Below, piece after piece: positions 17,243 to 26,391 of a stretch of 43,813 nt of DNA. The position numbers and the translations under genes are program-made. The stretch comes from an uncultured Blautia sp. (lineage in GTDB: Bacteria > Bacillota > Clostridia > Lachnospirales > Lachnospiraceae): NCBI GenBank assembly GCA_900542045.1, contig UQMI01000028.1:1-43813 (forward strand), written 5' to 3'. The notes below the pieces were generated by a model. It worked only from the letters and a program-made list of their open reading frames with translations, made no database searches and was not told the origin of the DNA. Within the stretch, counting starts at the first letter, position 1; each line of letters begins with the position of its first letter.

Positions 17243-18532
17243 TTAGCTCAGACGGTATACATCCGCGTACTGAAGCCCGAAATTCAGTGCTTCCTGATGA
17301 GAACTGAAGAAAATATCCACATGTCCATAAGGTGTTCCCAAATCTTCCACGGTATATACGGTTCCATTGATCAAAAGCTGCGTTCCAAACGGTACGCCTG
17401 CCATGGCCACAGTCCTTCCCGCTGAAGGCCATGTGCCGCTGGCCGTCTGATTTCCTGCGGTTCCGCAGCACTGCGCACAGTTGCAATATCCAGTCAGCTT
17501 AAAGTTTCCCAGATATGTACCCTGACTGCTGTCTGCGTCCGCTCCTGAATCGGCCGCGTCAGAATCCGCAGAATCGGAACCGGTATCCTGTGAAGGTTCC
17601 TCAGGTGCCGCGTCAGATGATGCACTGTCATCTGCTGTCTCCTCAGATGAATCGGTCGTGCCAGCGTCATTTTCCCCACTGTCATCTGAAACCTCCTGAT
17701 CCTGCGATTCCACAGCCTCGTCCTGCGCCGGCGCTGCTTCCTCTGCTGCTGCAGCTGCCGCCGCCTCTGCCTCTGCTGCCTCTTTTTCTGCAGCCTGGGC
17801 CTGCAATAATTCATTCAGGTGAATTTCCTGACTTGTAAGCTCTTCCAGCAGCGACTGGGCCTGGGCCTGACTGTCGCTGATCTGCTGTGCATAGGATGTG
17901 ATGTTCTCCGTTGTGGAATCCACCAGTTCCTGCACCTCTGCCTGTTTGGATTCTTTTTCGTTCTGCAGATCTTCAATCTCCTGCGATTCTTTTTCTATCT
18001 GTTCTTCATGCTCTTTGATCGTTGCCTGTGTTTCTGTGTACGCATCCAGTGTATCTTTTTCGTACTCAGATATCTGACGGATATTCTCCGCTCTGGTGAT
18101 CATCTCTGCAAAACTTTCTGAAGAAAGGATGGCTTCCAGGTAAGAAGTATTTCCATTCTCATACATATAGGAAATACGCTCTTTCATTCCTTCGTACTGC
18201 TCTTCTGCCTGAGCCTGCGCTTCCTTCAGTTTCTCGCGGGTCTCCTGCAGCTCAGCTTCTTTCTCATGTGCCTGTCCTTCCAATTCCTCTATCTGCTGAC
18301 TCAGCTGTATATACTCAGCGTTCAGCTCATTCAGATAAACTTCAAACTCTCTTTTCGTCTCCTCCAGAGAACTGATCTGGTTCTCCGCAGCATCCAGACT
18401 GGACTGTGTTTCCTGCTTGGCAGATTGTGTATCGGCAATCTCCTCATCCACACTGGTAGCCGATGCGGGTACTGCCAGGCTTACGCTTAAAACTCCAGCC
18501 AACAGCCAGGATAACAATCTTTTTTTGTTCAT
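17243..18532 (-). CDS. Secreted coiled-coil protein with C-terminal 3D domain
   Basis: A 429-residue protein with a signal peptide (LLSWLLAGVLSVSLAVPASA, cleavage about residue 26). A long coiled coil follows (about 30-250), similar to the N-terminus of the peptidoglycan hydrolase regulators PcsB/CwlO. After it come an Ala/Glu then Asp/Ser-rich low-complexity linker (about 255-340) and a 3D domain (about 340-429). The domain has TGYCNCAQCCG, the first Asp in VEDLGTPYGHVD and the second in HVDIFFSSH. 3D domains occur in cell-wall lytic transglycosylase-like proteins (as in resuscitation/YuiC factors). Probably wall remodelling. Confidence 0.87.
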   Translation of the reverse strand: MNKKRLLSWLLAGVLSVSLAVPASATSVDEEIADTQSAKQETQSSLDAAENQISSLEETKREFEVYLNELNAEYIQLSQQIEELEGQAHEKEAELQETREKLKEAQAQAEEQYEGMKERISYMYENGNTSYLEAILSSESFAEMITRAENIRQISEYEKDTLDAYTETQATIKEHEEQIEKESQEIEDLQNEKESKQAEVQELVDSTTENITSYAQQISDSQAQAQSLLEELTSQEIHLNELLQAQAAEKEAAEAEAAAAAAAEEAAPAQDEAVESQDQEVSDDSGENDAGTTDSSEETADDSASSDAAPEEPSQDTGSDSADSDAADSGADADSSQGTYLGNFKLTGYCNCAQCCGTAGNQTASGTWPSAGRTVAMAGVPFGTQLLINGTVYTVEDLGTPYGHVDIFFSSHQEALNFGLQYADVYRLS

Positions 18533-18577
18533 AAAATATACCTCTTTTTTATACTTCGTTTTCCTTAGTACTTGTCT

Positions 18578-18605
18578 ATTATAACATGAACGCTCAAAAA
18601 AGCAA
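18578..18605 (-). promoter_or_regulatory. Promoter of the 3D-domain gene
   Basis: On the minus strand TTGCTT (18600-18605), 16 bp, TATAAT (18578-18583), about 45 bp upstream of the ATG. Confidence 0.6.
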
Positions 18606-18686
18606 TGGTTTTTAATTAATTTTGTAACAAATGCGTAATATTTTCAAAATTTCCCCTATATTTTTTTCAATGTACCGGCCTCTCTA

Positions 18687-18707
18687 TTGCAATGTTATAC
18701 ATTGCAA
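18687..18707. promoter_or_regulatory. Perfect palindromic operator upstream of the small Xre gene
   Basis: TTGCAATGT-TAT-ACATTGCAA: nine-base arms around a three-base centre, with no mismatch, 73 bp upstream of the Xre start. Its size and symmetry fit a dimeric Xre repressor, so autoregulation is likely. A further CAATGT half-site lies at about 18668. Confidence 0.7.
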
Positions 18708-18779
18708 ACTCTCTAATACAGTTTGTTTATATTTCCAATAAAATTGCATAAACTAATAAAAACAAAGGAGGGGCGATCC

Positions 18780-19016
18780 ATGGACGAGAAGCATCATGAC
18801 AAATTTCAACAACTGGGTCTGAATATTGCACGATACCGAAAGCTCCGCAATATGACACAGATCGAGCTTGCTGAAGCTGCAGGCATCAGCCGGACACACA
18901 TCAGTAATATTGAAGCCCCTAACGGAACTGCGTCTGTTTCCCTGACCAAACTGTTTGATATTGCAGACGCCCTGAACATTCCCGTTCAGCTGCTTTTTGA
19001 ATTTCATGATATATAA
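18780..19016 (+). CDS. Small Xre-family transcriptional regulator
   Basis: The start at ATG 18780 has AAAGGAGGGG 4-8 bp upstream, a better choice than the in-frame ATG at 18723. The 78-residue protein is almost only a helix-turn-helix: NIARYRKLRNMTQIELAEAAGISRTHISNIE (HTH about 24-44), then a short C-terminal helix pair ending in LLFEFHDI. It has no effector domain. A perfect palindrome upstream and an intrinsic terminator downstream show a single-gene unit, probably self-regulating. Targets are unknown. Confidence 0.88.
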   Translation: MDEKHHDKFQQLGLNIARYRKLRNMTQIELAEAAGISRTHISNIEAPNGTASVSLTKLFDIADALNIPVQLLFEFHDI

Positions 19017-19116
19017 GTGGGAAATAAAAAAGATGCCGGCATCTGCGTACCGAACGCTGCACAGAACTGTTCTGTACACAGACGCAGCCAAAAGAATAAA
19101 GAACTCACGGGGCACA

Positions 19117-19146
19117 GAAACGGCTGCACATGGCCGTTTCTTTTTT
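19117..19146 (+). terminator. Terminator of the small Xre gene
   Basis: GAAACGGC/GCCGTTTC, a perfect 8-bp stem with an 8-nt loop, followed by TTTTTT. Positions 19147-19403 hold no gene that I can support. Confidence 0.85.
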
Positions 19147-19403
19147 ATAGAACAGAAAAGCAGACTTCTCTATACTGTCCTTCCCATTCTGTAAAACTGC
19201 CCGGATACACAAAAAGAATCACGCCGCCCAGGATTCTCCGCCTGTGGCGTACTGCCTCCCGCAGCCCCTTTTTGTTCCGCCGCCCCGGAGTACTTCAGAG
19301 AATTTTCCGGCTCCTCCCCGGATGACAACAAGTTGCCTCTTTTGTAATGTAAGACAGATGTTTTCTTTAAAATGCTGTTACCTGTTTCTATATGTCTGCA
19401 GTG

Positions 19404-19907
19404 TTATCCAATGTAAATTCCATTGGTCAGAGTGGTTCTGGACTCCTTCACTCCGCCGTCCTTTGCCGCATGGTAGCCACGCACCCGGTAGTAATAGCCG
19501 CTGGGTACGGTTACCGTCAGGCTGCGGCTTAAGTCGAACAAATCGGTATCGGAATAATTCCAGTATTTGTAAGTTCCATATGAGCCATCAACTTTTCTCT
19601 CAAGGTACAGATAGAGATATAATGTATCACAAGTACGATGAGCCATAGTTGTACCAGAAACGGTTATCTTATTACTAGACAATTTAGTAATCGTCGAACA
19701 TCCATAATTAAACAGATTTCCTCTAGTCAAACCATACTGAATATCTTCCGCATAATCTCCATTAATATCTTCTGATTCACGCTCCCAGTCTATTTCATCC
19801 AAAATACTGCTAGCCATAACTGGAGTATTATATATCAATAATAATAGGATAACAACTAAAGCCGCCCCCCACAATTTTATATCTAGAACCTTTTGTCGTA
19901 ATTTCAT
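19404..19907 (-). CDS. DUF6147-like secreted protein
   Basis: A 167-residue protein with a hydrophobic signal segment (about residues 12-32, AALVVILLLLIYNTPVMAS). The mature part has alternating polar/aromatic strands (LYLYLYLERKVDGSYGTYKYW), a GYYYRVRGYHAAK motif and an ES..T.T.GIYIG end. It resembles the DUF6147 group of secreted Lachnospiraceae proteins from memory; the function is unknown. AAGGAGGG precedes the ATG. The lower GC and AT-rich codons compared with its neighbours suggest an accessory gene. Confidence 0.65.
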   Translation of the reverse strand: MKLRQKVLDIKLWGAALVVILLLLIYNTPVMASSILDEIDWERESEDINGDYAEDIQYGLTRGNLFNYGCSTITKLSSNKITVSGTTMAHRTCDTLYLYLYLERKVDGSYGTYKYWNYSDTDLFDLSRSLTVTVPSGYYYRVRGYHAAKDGGVKESRTTLTNGIYIG

Positions 19908-19979
19908 ACCATCCCTCCTTACTATCTCATCCGTCCAACATTATTCTATTATTACGAACCCCCCTCTAAAAAATAACGT

Positions 19980-20828
19980 TTAATCTTCTAAAACCATTTG
20001 CTCAATCATATGTCTAAATTCTTGATAGTCCATTTTTCCGCTTAATTGATAATATACATTTTCTACCTTCCACTGCGCCATATAACTCGGTTGTAAGTCA
20101 CCCGTTTCCTGTATTTTATATAATTCGACATTAATATTTTGATTGCTATACACAGGAATTATCTCATCCGCATCTCCATGCATAGATATACTGGAAGCTA
20201 TCTCATCATTTGATACCTGAATTCGTAAATTTATTGCCCATTCACCATACAGATAATTCAAATTAGCATTCATCGCCGTCTCATCTACATAATAACTATA
20301 ATATTTCAACTTTGCAGGCCGGTACAAAAAAGTGGGAACACCTACAGACAACTTATCTTCTATAACCAATACAGCTTCATTCTCATCTGTTTCTGCCACA
20401 TCCTGATCACTGCCACTGGTTACATTCACCTGCACATCATTTCCAATCAACATATTAATATTATCAATTAAATAATTCCTGTTCGCTTCGCTGGTCATAC
20501 TCCCGGCAAACACACTGACACCCACAACCAACAAAAAAGCGGCGGCTTTTGCCAGTCCCCGTGCTGCTTTTCCCTGTTTTTTCTCTTTCTTTGGTTCTTC
20601 CGGAGCTTCCTTTGTCTCCGGCTGGCTGTCCTCCCGGTAAATACCCCGGACTTTCATCTCCGCAACCAGTTTTTCATACGAGCCCTGTACATCAATCTGA
20701 TCATCTGGCAGCACATCGTCTTTGCTCAATACATCCTGGATAATGTCGTCTGCTTCTTTTTTATACTCTTCAGACATCCAGTCACCGATCTCCAAATTCT
20801 CATCTATTTTCCGACTCATTTTATCCAT
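19980..20828 (-). CDS. Membrane-anchored DUF4367-like protein (anti-sigma-like)
   Basis: A 282-residue protein: an acidic N-terminal cytoplasmic part (1-95), one membrane segment (about 98-112, AKAAAFLLVVGVSVFAGSM), and an extracytoplasmic beta-rich domain ending in YYQLSGKMDYQEFRHMIEQM. The layout and the TSEANRNYLI motif after the membrane segment resemble DUF4367/anti-sigma-factor proteins linked to ECF sigma factors. An ECF-type sigma gene is 1.3 kb away, beyond murG and not in the same transcript, so partnership is only possible. Confidence 0.65.
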   Translation of the reverse strand: MDKMSRKIDENLEIGDWMSEEYKKEADDIIQDVLSKDDVLPDDQIDVQGSYEKLVAEMKVRGIYREDSQPETKEAPEEPKKEKKQGKAARGLAKAAAFLLVVGVSVFAGSMTSEANRNYLIDNINMLIGNDVQVNVTSGSDQDVAETDENEAVLVIEDKLSVGVPTFLYRPAKLKYYSYYVDETAMNANLNYLYGEWAINLRIQVSNDEIASSISMHGDADEIIPVYSNQNINVELYKIQETGDLQPSYMAQWKVENVYYQLSGKMDYQEFRHMIEQMVLED

Positions 20829-21007
20829 TGCAACTCATCTTTCCTTGACATTTCTTTTTCCCTGGTTCATAGTATCTAATATACTGACCGATTTTCCATT
20901 TTTACGTGTCTGGCCAGCACAATGGCCCTAATTCATACCAATCATGCAGACATTCGGAAACACGGTAATGGTAGATAAATATTAACAATAACAGGAGGCT
21001 GCTTACT

Positions 21008-22078
21008 ATGAAGCATATTGTCCTAACCGGCGGCGGTACAGCCGGCCATGTCACTCCCAATATGGCTCTCATTCCCCGTTTGCAGGAACTGGGTTATACC
21101 ATTTCCTACATCGGTTCCTACGATGGAATTGAGAAAAAACTAATCGAAGAAATCAATATTCCCTATTATGGGATTTCCTCCGGAAAACTCCGGCGTTACT
21201 TTGATGTCAAAAATTTTTCTGATCCGTTCAAGGTCTTAAAAGGTTACGGGCAGGCAAGAAAGCTTTTAAAGACTTTAAAACCAGATGTGGTATTCTCCAA
21301 AGGAGGCTTTGTCACCGTTCCCGTAGTCATCGCAGCCAGGCAGCTGAAAATTCCGGCACTGATCCATGAATCCGATATGACACCGGGACTCGCCAACAAA
21401 CTGTGTATTCCATCCGCAGCCAAAATCTGCTGCAACTTCCCGGAGACAGTCAGCCACCTGCCGGAAGAGAAGGCGGTTCTCACCGGCACTCCCATCCGAC
21501 AGGAACTGCTGCAGGGCGATCGCAGCAAGGCATTGGAATTCTGCGGATTTTCAGATGACAAACCAGTAATCCTGGTTATCGGCGGAAGCCTGGGCGCCGC
21601 CTCTGTCAATGAAAACATCCGGAAAATCCTTCCTGAACTGCTGAAAGACTTCCATGTGATTCATCTCTGCGGAAAGGATAAGGTGGATCCCTCCCTGAAT
21701 CACGTACCAGGCTACGTCCAGTATGAATACATCAAGAAAGAGCTGGCTGACCTTTTCGCACTGGCCGACCTTGTGGTATCCCGTGCCGGAGCCAATGCCA
21801 TCTGTGAGATCAGCGCCCTCCACAAACCCAATCTGCTGATTCCTCTTTCTGCCAAAGCAAGCCGCGGAGACCAGATTTTAAATGCCCGTTCTTTCGAACG
21901 TCAGGGTTACAGCATGGTACTGGAGGAAGAAGAAATCACAGATCAGACGCTTCTGAAAGCGATCCATGAACTTTACGCAAACCGGCAGACCTACATTGAT
22001 GCCATGTCTGCCAGCAAACACATTGATTCCATCGACCATATTGTCAGCCTGATCGAACAATGTGCTGCCGGCAAATAA
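21008..22078 (+). CDS. murG: UDP-GlcNAc:lipid I N-acetylglucosaminyltransferase MurG
   Basis: A 356-residue GT-B enzyme with [17 protein letters not shown] at the N-terminus (lipid-binding glycine loop), the [16 protein letters not shown] loop (about 96-111), a [11 protein letters not shown] loop, and RAGANAICE (about 261-269) binding UDP. It adds GlcNAc to lipid I, making lipid II, on the inner membrane face. AGGAGG lies 9 bp before the ATG. It stands alone, outside the dcw cluster; many Clostridia carry such a stand-alone copy, possibly as a second murG. Confidence 0.95.
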   Translation: MKHIVLTGGGTAGHVTPNMALIPRLQELGYTISYIGSYDGIEKKLIEEINIPYYGISSGKLRRYFDVKNFSDPFKVLKGYGQARKLLKTLKPDVVFSKGGFVTVPVVIAARQLKIPALIHESDMTPGLANKLCIPSAAKICCNFPETVSHLPEEKAVLTGTPIRQELLQGDRSKALEFCGFSDDKPVILVIGGSLGAASVNENIRKILPELLKDFHVIHLCGKDKVDPSLNHVPGYVQYEYIKKELADLFALADLVVSRAGANAICEISALHKPNLLIPLSAKASRGDQILNARSFERQGYSMVLEEEEITDQTLLKAIHELYANRQTYIDAMSASKHIDSIDHIVSLIEQCAAGK

Positions 22079-22097
22079 GTTTCACGTTTCAGCGGAA

Positions 22098-22628
22098 TTA
22101 ATATTTCAGATTTTTATAACTTTCACCAAATTCTTTGCGAATCCAGACTCTGGCTCTGTGAATCGTCGTCCGCAGATGCAGGATGGATATGCCATATTCC
22201 TTAGCCACTGCTTCTGGATTCTCATCCAGAATTACGATCCGCACCATCAAGTCATGCCACAATGAATTTTTCTCTTTCAGTTTTTCAAAAATCTCTCTGC
22301 GGAGTTCTCCATACACCATCTGCGCAGGACAGCTGTCCGGCATGCCATAGGGACTTTCCCTGCGCACCAGATTCTCCTCTACACTGCATACTTCCCGGCT
22401 TGCCGCAGATTTTCTCATATAATCGATCGTCTTTCTCCTGGTATTCAGTACGATCCATGCACGTATCAGATCTTCATCCGGTTCATCGAATCTCTGATAC
22501 AATTTCATGAATACCTCCTGACAGATGTCTTCTGCCAACTCCATATCCCTGATCATGTCGAAAGCAATCTTTATGGCTAACCTATAATTGTTTTCATAGA
22601 TTCTTTTAAAGCTTTCATTACTCATCAT
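22098..22628 (-). CDS. ECF-type RNA polymerase sigma factor
   Basis: A 176-residue sigma-70 family protein. Region 2 is seen in YENNYRLAIKIAFDMIRDMELAEDICQEVFMKLYQ (about 10-44 in part), followed by RAWIVLNTRRKTIDYMRK. Region 4 (about 130-170) contains NPEAVAKEYGISILHLRTTIHRARVWIRK in pieces. It directs RNA polymerase to an unknown regulon. The start is one of two adjacent ATGs after AAGGGG. It is convergent to murG with a 19-bp gap. No anti-sigma gene is directly next to it. Confidence 0.87.
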   Translation of the reverse strand: MMSNESFKRIYENNYRLAIKIAFDMIRDMELAEDICQEVFMKLYQRFDEPDEDLIRAWIVLNTRRKTIDYMRKSAASREVCSVEENLVRRESPYGMPDSCPAQMVYGELRREIFEKLKEKNSLWHDLMVRIVILDENPEAVAKEYGISILHLRTTIHRARVWIRKEFGESYKNLKY

Positions 22629-22650
22629 CTGTAAAACCCCTTGCTATCTG

Positions 22651-23055
22651 TTATTTTTGAAATGCCTTCAGTATTTCTTCCTTGTCTGCCTCTGTCAGCG
22701 TTCCCGGTGTCCATGTCACCCCAACACCATCCTGTTCCCATCTGGGAATCAGATGCATATGAAAATGAAATACTGTCTGTCCGGCCGCGGCACCATTGTT
22801 CTGCACCACGTTATAACCGTCGCATCCCAGCACGTCCGTCATTTTCGTAATCATTTTCTTCGCCAGAACCATGGCTTTTCCTGCCAGTTCATCCGGCAGC
22901 TCATACAAATTGGCCGCATGCTCTTTGGGAATGATCAGCGCATGCCCCTTACTCGCCGGACCCTGATCCAAAATCACGCGAAATTCTTCATCCTCATACA
23001 AAGTCGCTGTCGGAATTTCGCCCTTTGCAAGCTTACAAAAAATACAGTTTTCCAT
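22651..23055 (-). CDS. HIT family nucleotide hydrolase
   Basis: The start at ATG 23055 (MENCIFCKLAKGEIP) has GGAGG 8 bp upstream. The 134-residue protein has the zinc-binding CIFC N-terminus, KGHALIIPKEHAANLYEL, and the HIT triad in FHFHMHLIPRW (about residues 96-106). It is HINT/Fhit-like and cleaves nucleotide phosphoramidates or dinucleoside polyphosphates. It is divergent from the histidine kinase gene. Confidence 0.94.
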   Translation of the reverse strand: MENCIFCKLAKGEIPTATLYEDEEFRVILDQGPASKGHALIIPKEHAANLYELPDELAGKAMVLAKKMITKMTDVLGCDGYNVVQNNGAAAGQTVFHFHMHLIPRWEQDGVGVTWTPGTLTEADKEEILKAFQK

Positions 23056-23162
23056 TTCATTTACCTCCATTTCCTTTTTTGGCGCATTCTGTCGAAATAT
23101 GCAGTACGATATGCATTGCCATTTCCCAACGCCAATGATAAACTTTTTTTGGGTGATCATTT

Positions 23163-23858
23163 ATGAATTCATACGAAACAAAACTATTTCAATTACAACA
23201 GGACCAACAATATACCCTTTCCAAAATCTCACATGAAATCCGTAATCCGGTTACACTGATCAACAGTTCTTTACAGCTTCTGTCTGAAAAATATCCGGAA
23301 ATAGCTGACTGCGATTATTGGGAAGATATTATGGACAATATGGAATATCTGAAAGCTCTGCTGCAGGATCTTTCCTCCTACAATAATGCCTCCCGCATTT
23401 CTCCCCAGACAGTCTATATGGATATCTTTCTTGAAAAGGTTGCTGCCTCTGTACGCCCGGTACTGCAGTACCTGAACATACAATTCGAATGCAGAATTCG
23501 GCATCCCCTGCCTGCTCTGTCCATTGACGAAATCAAAATTCGGCAGGCTCTCCTCAATCTCATTCGAAATGCAGAGGAAGCTATCCAAAGCCCCGGGGAA
23601 ATCCGTCTTTCCGCTCAGACTGACGGAGCATTTCTGTGTATTTCCGTGACTGACAATGGTCCCGGCATTCCAAAAGAATATCTGGATACCCTTTTTGACC
23701 CTTTCGTCACACACAAACCCGAAGGCACCGGCCTTGGATTGTCCATAGTGAGAACAGTGGCCAAAGCCCACGGCGGCACTGTATCCGTACAGACCGGAAG
23801 CAGCGGCACCACCTTTACCTTACAGCTTCCTCTTTCTCCCGAGACCTCTATTTACTGA
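23163..23858 (+). CDS. Soluble sensor histidine kinase
   Basis: A 231-residue kinase made only of a HisKA domain (phospho-His in KISHEIRNPVTLI, about residue 22) and an HATPase domain: N-box LLNLIRNAEEA, G1 DNGPGIP, F-box LFDPFVTHK and G2 GTGLGLSIV. There is no membrane segment or sensor domain. Its size and style resemble the KinB/KinE-type C-termini or small nitrogen-regulation kinases. No response regulator is adjacent, so it is an orphan, possibly feeding the Spo0A phosphorelay (inference). A weak GGGTGAT precedes the ATG. Confidence 0.88.
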   Translation: MNSYETKLFQLQQDQQYTLSKISHEIRNPVTLINSSLQLLSEKYPEIADCDYWEDIMDNMEYLKALLQDLSSYNNASRISPQTVYMDIFLEKVAASVRPVLQYLNIQFECRIRHPLPALSIDEIKIRQALLNLIRNAEEAIQSPGEIRLSAQTDGAFLCISVTDNGPGIPKEYLDTLFDPFVTHKPEGTGLGLSIVRTVAKAHGGTVSVQTGSSGTTFTLQLPLSPETSIY

Positions 23859-24442
23859 GATTTTTTGCGTCTGTACAACAGTACCGCAGACAGGAATCCA
23901 CAAAGCAAGCCTCCCACATGGGCCGCATTGTCCACCCCTGTGCTGGTAAAACCAAAATACAAAGCAAGACCTGCTACGATCAACAGCTTACGGGTCGTAA
24001 AATCTTCCAGTTTGCCTCTGTTGATCAGAATCACGTAGAACAGGCCTCCCATAACTGCAAATACAGCTCCGGAAGCTCCGGCAGATACTGCATAGTTTTC
24101 CCGTTGGATATCCACCAGAAATGAAATCAGATTTCCGCCAAATCCCCCTGCAAGATACAGGAAAAGATAGGCAAGTTTCCCCATTGCGCGCTCCAAATGG
24201 TCGCCCAATACATAGAGAACCAACATATTGTTTACCAGATGAGCCATTCCAAAATGCAGAAACATACTGGTAAACAACCGGTAGTATTCCTGCCGTTCCA
24301 GACAAAGCGGCACATACATGGCACCCCAGGAAATCATATTTTCCGTATCCAGACTTCCGCCGGAAATTTCCACCGCCAGGAATACCAGAATATTCACGAG
24401 GATTATCGTATTATTCACCGGCGACTTTCGAAATGCTTCCAT
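23852..24442 (-). CDS. Rhomboid family intramembrane serine protease
   Basis: A 196-residue protein with about six membrane helices. The catalytic serine lies in SAGASGAVFAVMGG (about residue 118) and the histidine in NAAHVGGLLCGF (about residue 170). HFGMAHLVNNMLVLYVLG matches the conserved HxxxxHxxxN-type region. It cleaves membrane proteins within the bilayer; the substrate is unknown. It overlaps the convergent histidine kinase gene by 7 bp. The spacer 24443-24591 shows no gene. Confidence 0.92.
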   Translation of the reverse strand: MEAFRKSPVNNTIILVNILVFLAVEISGGSLDTENMISWGAMYVPLCLERQEYYRLFTSMFLHFGMAHLVNNMLVLYVLGDHLERAMGKLAYLFLYLAGGFGGNLISFLVDIQRENYAVSAGASGAVFAVMGGLFYVILINRGKLEDFTTRKLLIVAGLALYFGFTSTGVDNAAHVGGLLCGFLSAVLLYRRKKSQ

Positions 24443-24591
24443 CCTCTGTATGACTCCCTTCCAATCAGTTTCTCCATGTCATTATATATACGAAAGATAT
24501 GGTCTGTACAGACGTTTAGCCCATACAGTGCTAATGCATAATTATAAAATCATCCTTTTCTTTTATACATTATTTTCCGAAAAAATTCCAG

Positions 24592-25935
24592 CTATTTCAG
24601 GAAAATATACTGGATTTCCGCAAAGCTGATCTCATCATAATTCTGAAGCTCATATTCCTCCTCCCCCTGCAGCAGCCTTCCGTTCACACAGGTCCCATTG
24701 CGGGAGTTCAGATCCGACAAATAAAATCGCTCCTCTTTTCTGGTAATTCTGGCATGAACCCGGCTAATAGTCGGTGCTTCCAGCAGAATATCCGCCGCCA
24801 CCGGTAATTTCCCAATAACTGTCATCTCTTTTTCCAGAAAAACTGTCGGATATTTCCCGGGGATCTTGCTGACCAGAGAACTGACCAGAGGCTGCCGGGT
24901 CTGATACAGCACCGTTGTTTCTCCGCTGGAAAGGCCATCTTCCTGATCCTCTTCCCCGGTTTCTGTTCGTCCCTCCTGCTTCTGCTGACGGGCTTCCTGG
25001 AATTCCTCCCAAAGACTTTCCCTGCTGTCTTCCTTCCCTGGCTCCTGTGTTTTTTCTTTTTCTGTCTTCTGCCGTTTGCTCCACTTACCTATGACAAGCA
25101 TGGAAAACGCCGCTGCTGCAGCTGCTGCGCACAACAGCAAAGCCAGCTGCCACTGCAGATATCCCAGCAGACAGGCTGCAAGTCCGCCGCCAGCCACAGC
25201 TGCTACCCCCAGAACAGCCGCCCAGACCACTGGCCCTTCAGCCCCTTCTTCCTCATCTGCTCCGTCCGCAAAAAATGCCTGCATAGCTTCCCGGCGGACC
25301 GCTTCCTGTTCCATTTTTTTCTGATATTCTTCAAAATCTGTTTCTTTTTCATTCTGAAAACCAGATTTCTGTACCGGAGTCATTTCCTCCCCTGAATAAT
25401 GATAAAGCATTTCCTTCATCTGTTCTGCCTGGATTCCTTCCTCCATAGCCAGACGGTAAATCCCATACCCCACAGATACGGCCCGGGTATCTGTATGATC
25501 GATCTTTGGCAGGTAATATTCCGTAAAACTCTGAAATTGTTCGGTCGCATTTTTCTGGTATCCGGCCAGATAACACAGAAGAACTTTCTTCTGTTCCAGA
25601 TCCAGATAAATATATTCCGGTCGCAGTACCAGATCATCCGGACACAGCAGATATTCTTCCATCTGTGAAAGACCGCTGATGATACCGTCCAATATCCACT
25701 GCAGATCCCCGCTTCCTATTTTCTGTTTTTCATAAAAAGAAAACAGGGACTGACGGCCAGTGATTTCATAATAGAAAAGGATCTCGCCGTTTAATCCTCT
25801 TATCGTACAGGGAAGGAGCGAGGACACTCCATTTCCGAGCAGCATCCGTATCTGATAGGAGGCCACATTTTGCCCGTTTTCTCCTTTGATAACCAGATAA
25901 CTGTGATTCATGTCCCGTTTATATTCTACTTCCAT
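24592..25935 (-). CDS. DUF6382 + FHA domain protein (Tad pilus locus)
   Basis: A 447-residue protein. The N-terminal domain (about 1-190, DUF6382 by recollection) resembles a pseudokinase-like region found in clostridial Tad loci. Two adjacent membrane segments (about 232-275) follow, then a charged linker and a C-terminal FHA domain (about 360-447). Its phosphothreonine pocket residues are visible in ISRVHARI and LSDLNSRNGTCVNG. FHA proteins read Ser/Thr phosphorylation, here perhaps controlling pilus assembly. The ATG follows GGAGG and abuts the stop of the TadE gene, so it is the last cistron of the pilus operon. Confidence 0.83.
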   Translation of the reverse strand: MEVEYKRDMNHSYLVIKGENGQNVASYQIRMLLGNGVSSLLPCTIRGLNGEILFYYEITGRQSLFSFYEKQKIGSGDLQWILDGIISGLSQMEEYLLCPDDLVLRPEYIYLDLEQKKVLLCYLAGYQKNATEQFQSFTEYYLPKIDHTDTRAVSVGYGIYRLAMEEGIQAEQMKEMLYHYSGEEMTPVQKSGFQNEKETDFEEYQKKMEQEAVRREAMQAFFADGADEEEGAEGPVVWAAVLGVAAVAGGGLAACLLGYLQWQLALLLCAAAAAAAFSMLVIGKWSKRQKTEKEKTQEPGKEDSRESLWEEFQEARQQKQEGRTETGEEDQEDGLSSGETTVLYQTRQPLVSSLVSKIPGKYPTVFLEKEMTVIGKLPVAADILLEAPTISRVHARITRKEERFYLSDLNSRNGTCVNGRLLQGEEEYELQNYDEISFAEIQYIFLK

Positions 25936-26391
25936 TTATGACCTCCCCACTGCATCCGCAGCTTTCCGGACAACTCTGACACTTCGTATAAACTCCACAG
26001 GTCTGCAGATGGCACTGCTCCCCTCTGCCTGGAGCTTCCACTTCATTCCGCCAAACAGCGCCTGTACCTCTCCTTCAACCCTCACCTGAATATTTTCGTT
26101 TTCTTCGCTGATATAACAATATTCCCCCTCAACTTCAAAATAATCTTTCAGGCGTTCTTCTGCCCGCAGTCTCGCCATTGCACTGCCATTTTCTTTTTGA
26201 AATACACACTCAGCAGTTCCTGTAACGGCGGCTTCATAAGCGGCAGCCGTCAGCCATACTTTATGATGCATATAAAATCCCGCTGACCAGACTCCGAAAA
26301 CCACCAGCAGAATAAGCGGCATCAGACACGCCAGTTCTACTGTAAAACTCCCCTTCAGATAATTTTTTCCCCGTTCATTTATATACTCCAA
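25936..26391 (-). CDS. TadE-like pseudopilin
   Basis: No ATG is available at a sensible place. The best start is TTG 26391, 9 bp after AGGGGG, inside the end of the prepilin peptidase gene (13-bp overlap). The 151-residue product begins LEYINERGKNYLKG and has the TadE signature GSFTVELACLMPLILLVVFG (about 14-33) with the conserved Glu after the processing point, then a periplasmic/extracellular domain. TadE-type minor pilins are processed by the adjacent prepilin peptidase and join the Tad/Flp pilus. Confidence 0.82.
   Translation of the reverse strand: MEYINERGKNYLKGSFTVELACLMPLILLVVFGVWSAGFYMHHKVWLTAAAYEAAVTGTAECVFQKENGSAMARLRAEERLKDYFEVEGEYCYISEENENIQVRVEGEVQALFGGMKWKLQAEGSSAICRPVEFIRSVRVVRKAADAVGRS

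Noticed and set aside
18997..19325. Two overlapping plus-strand frames after the small Xre gene
   Set aside because: They read through the Xre terminator; no ribosome site, no family.
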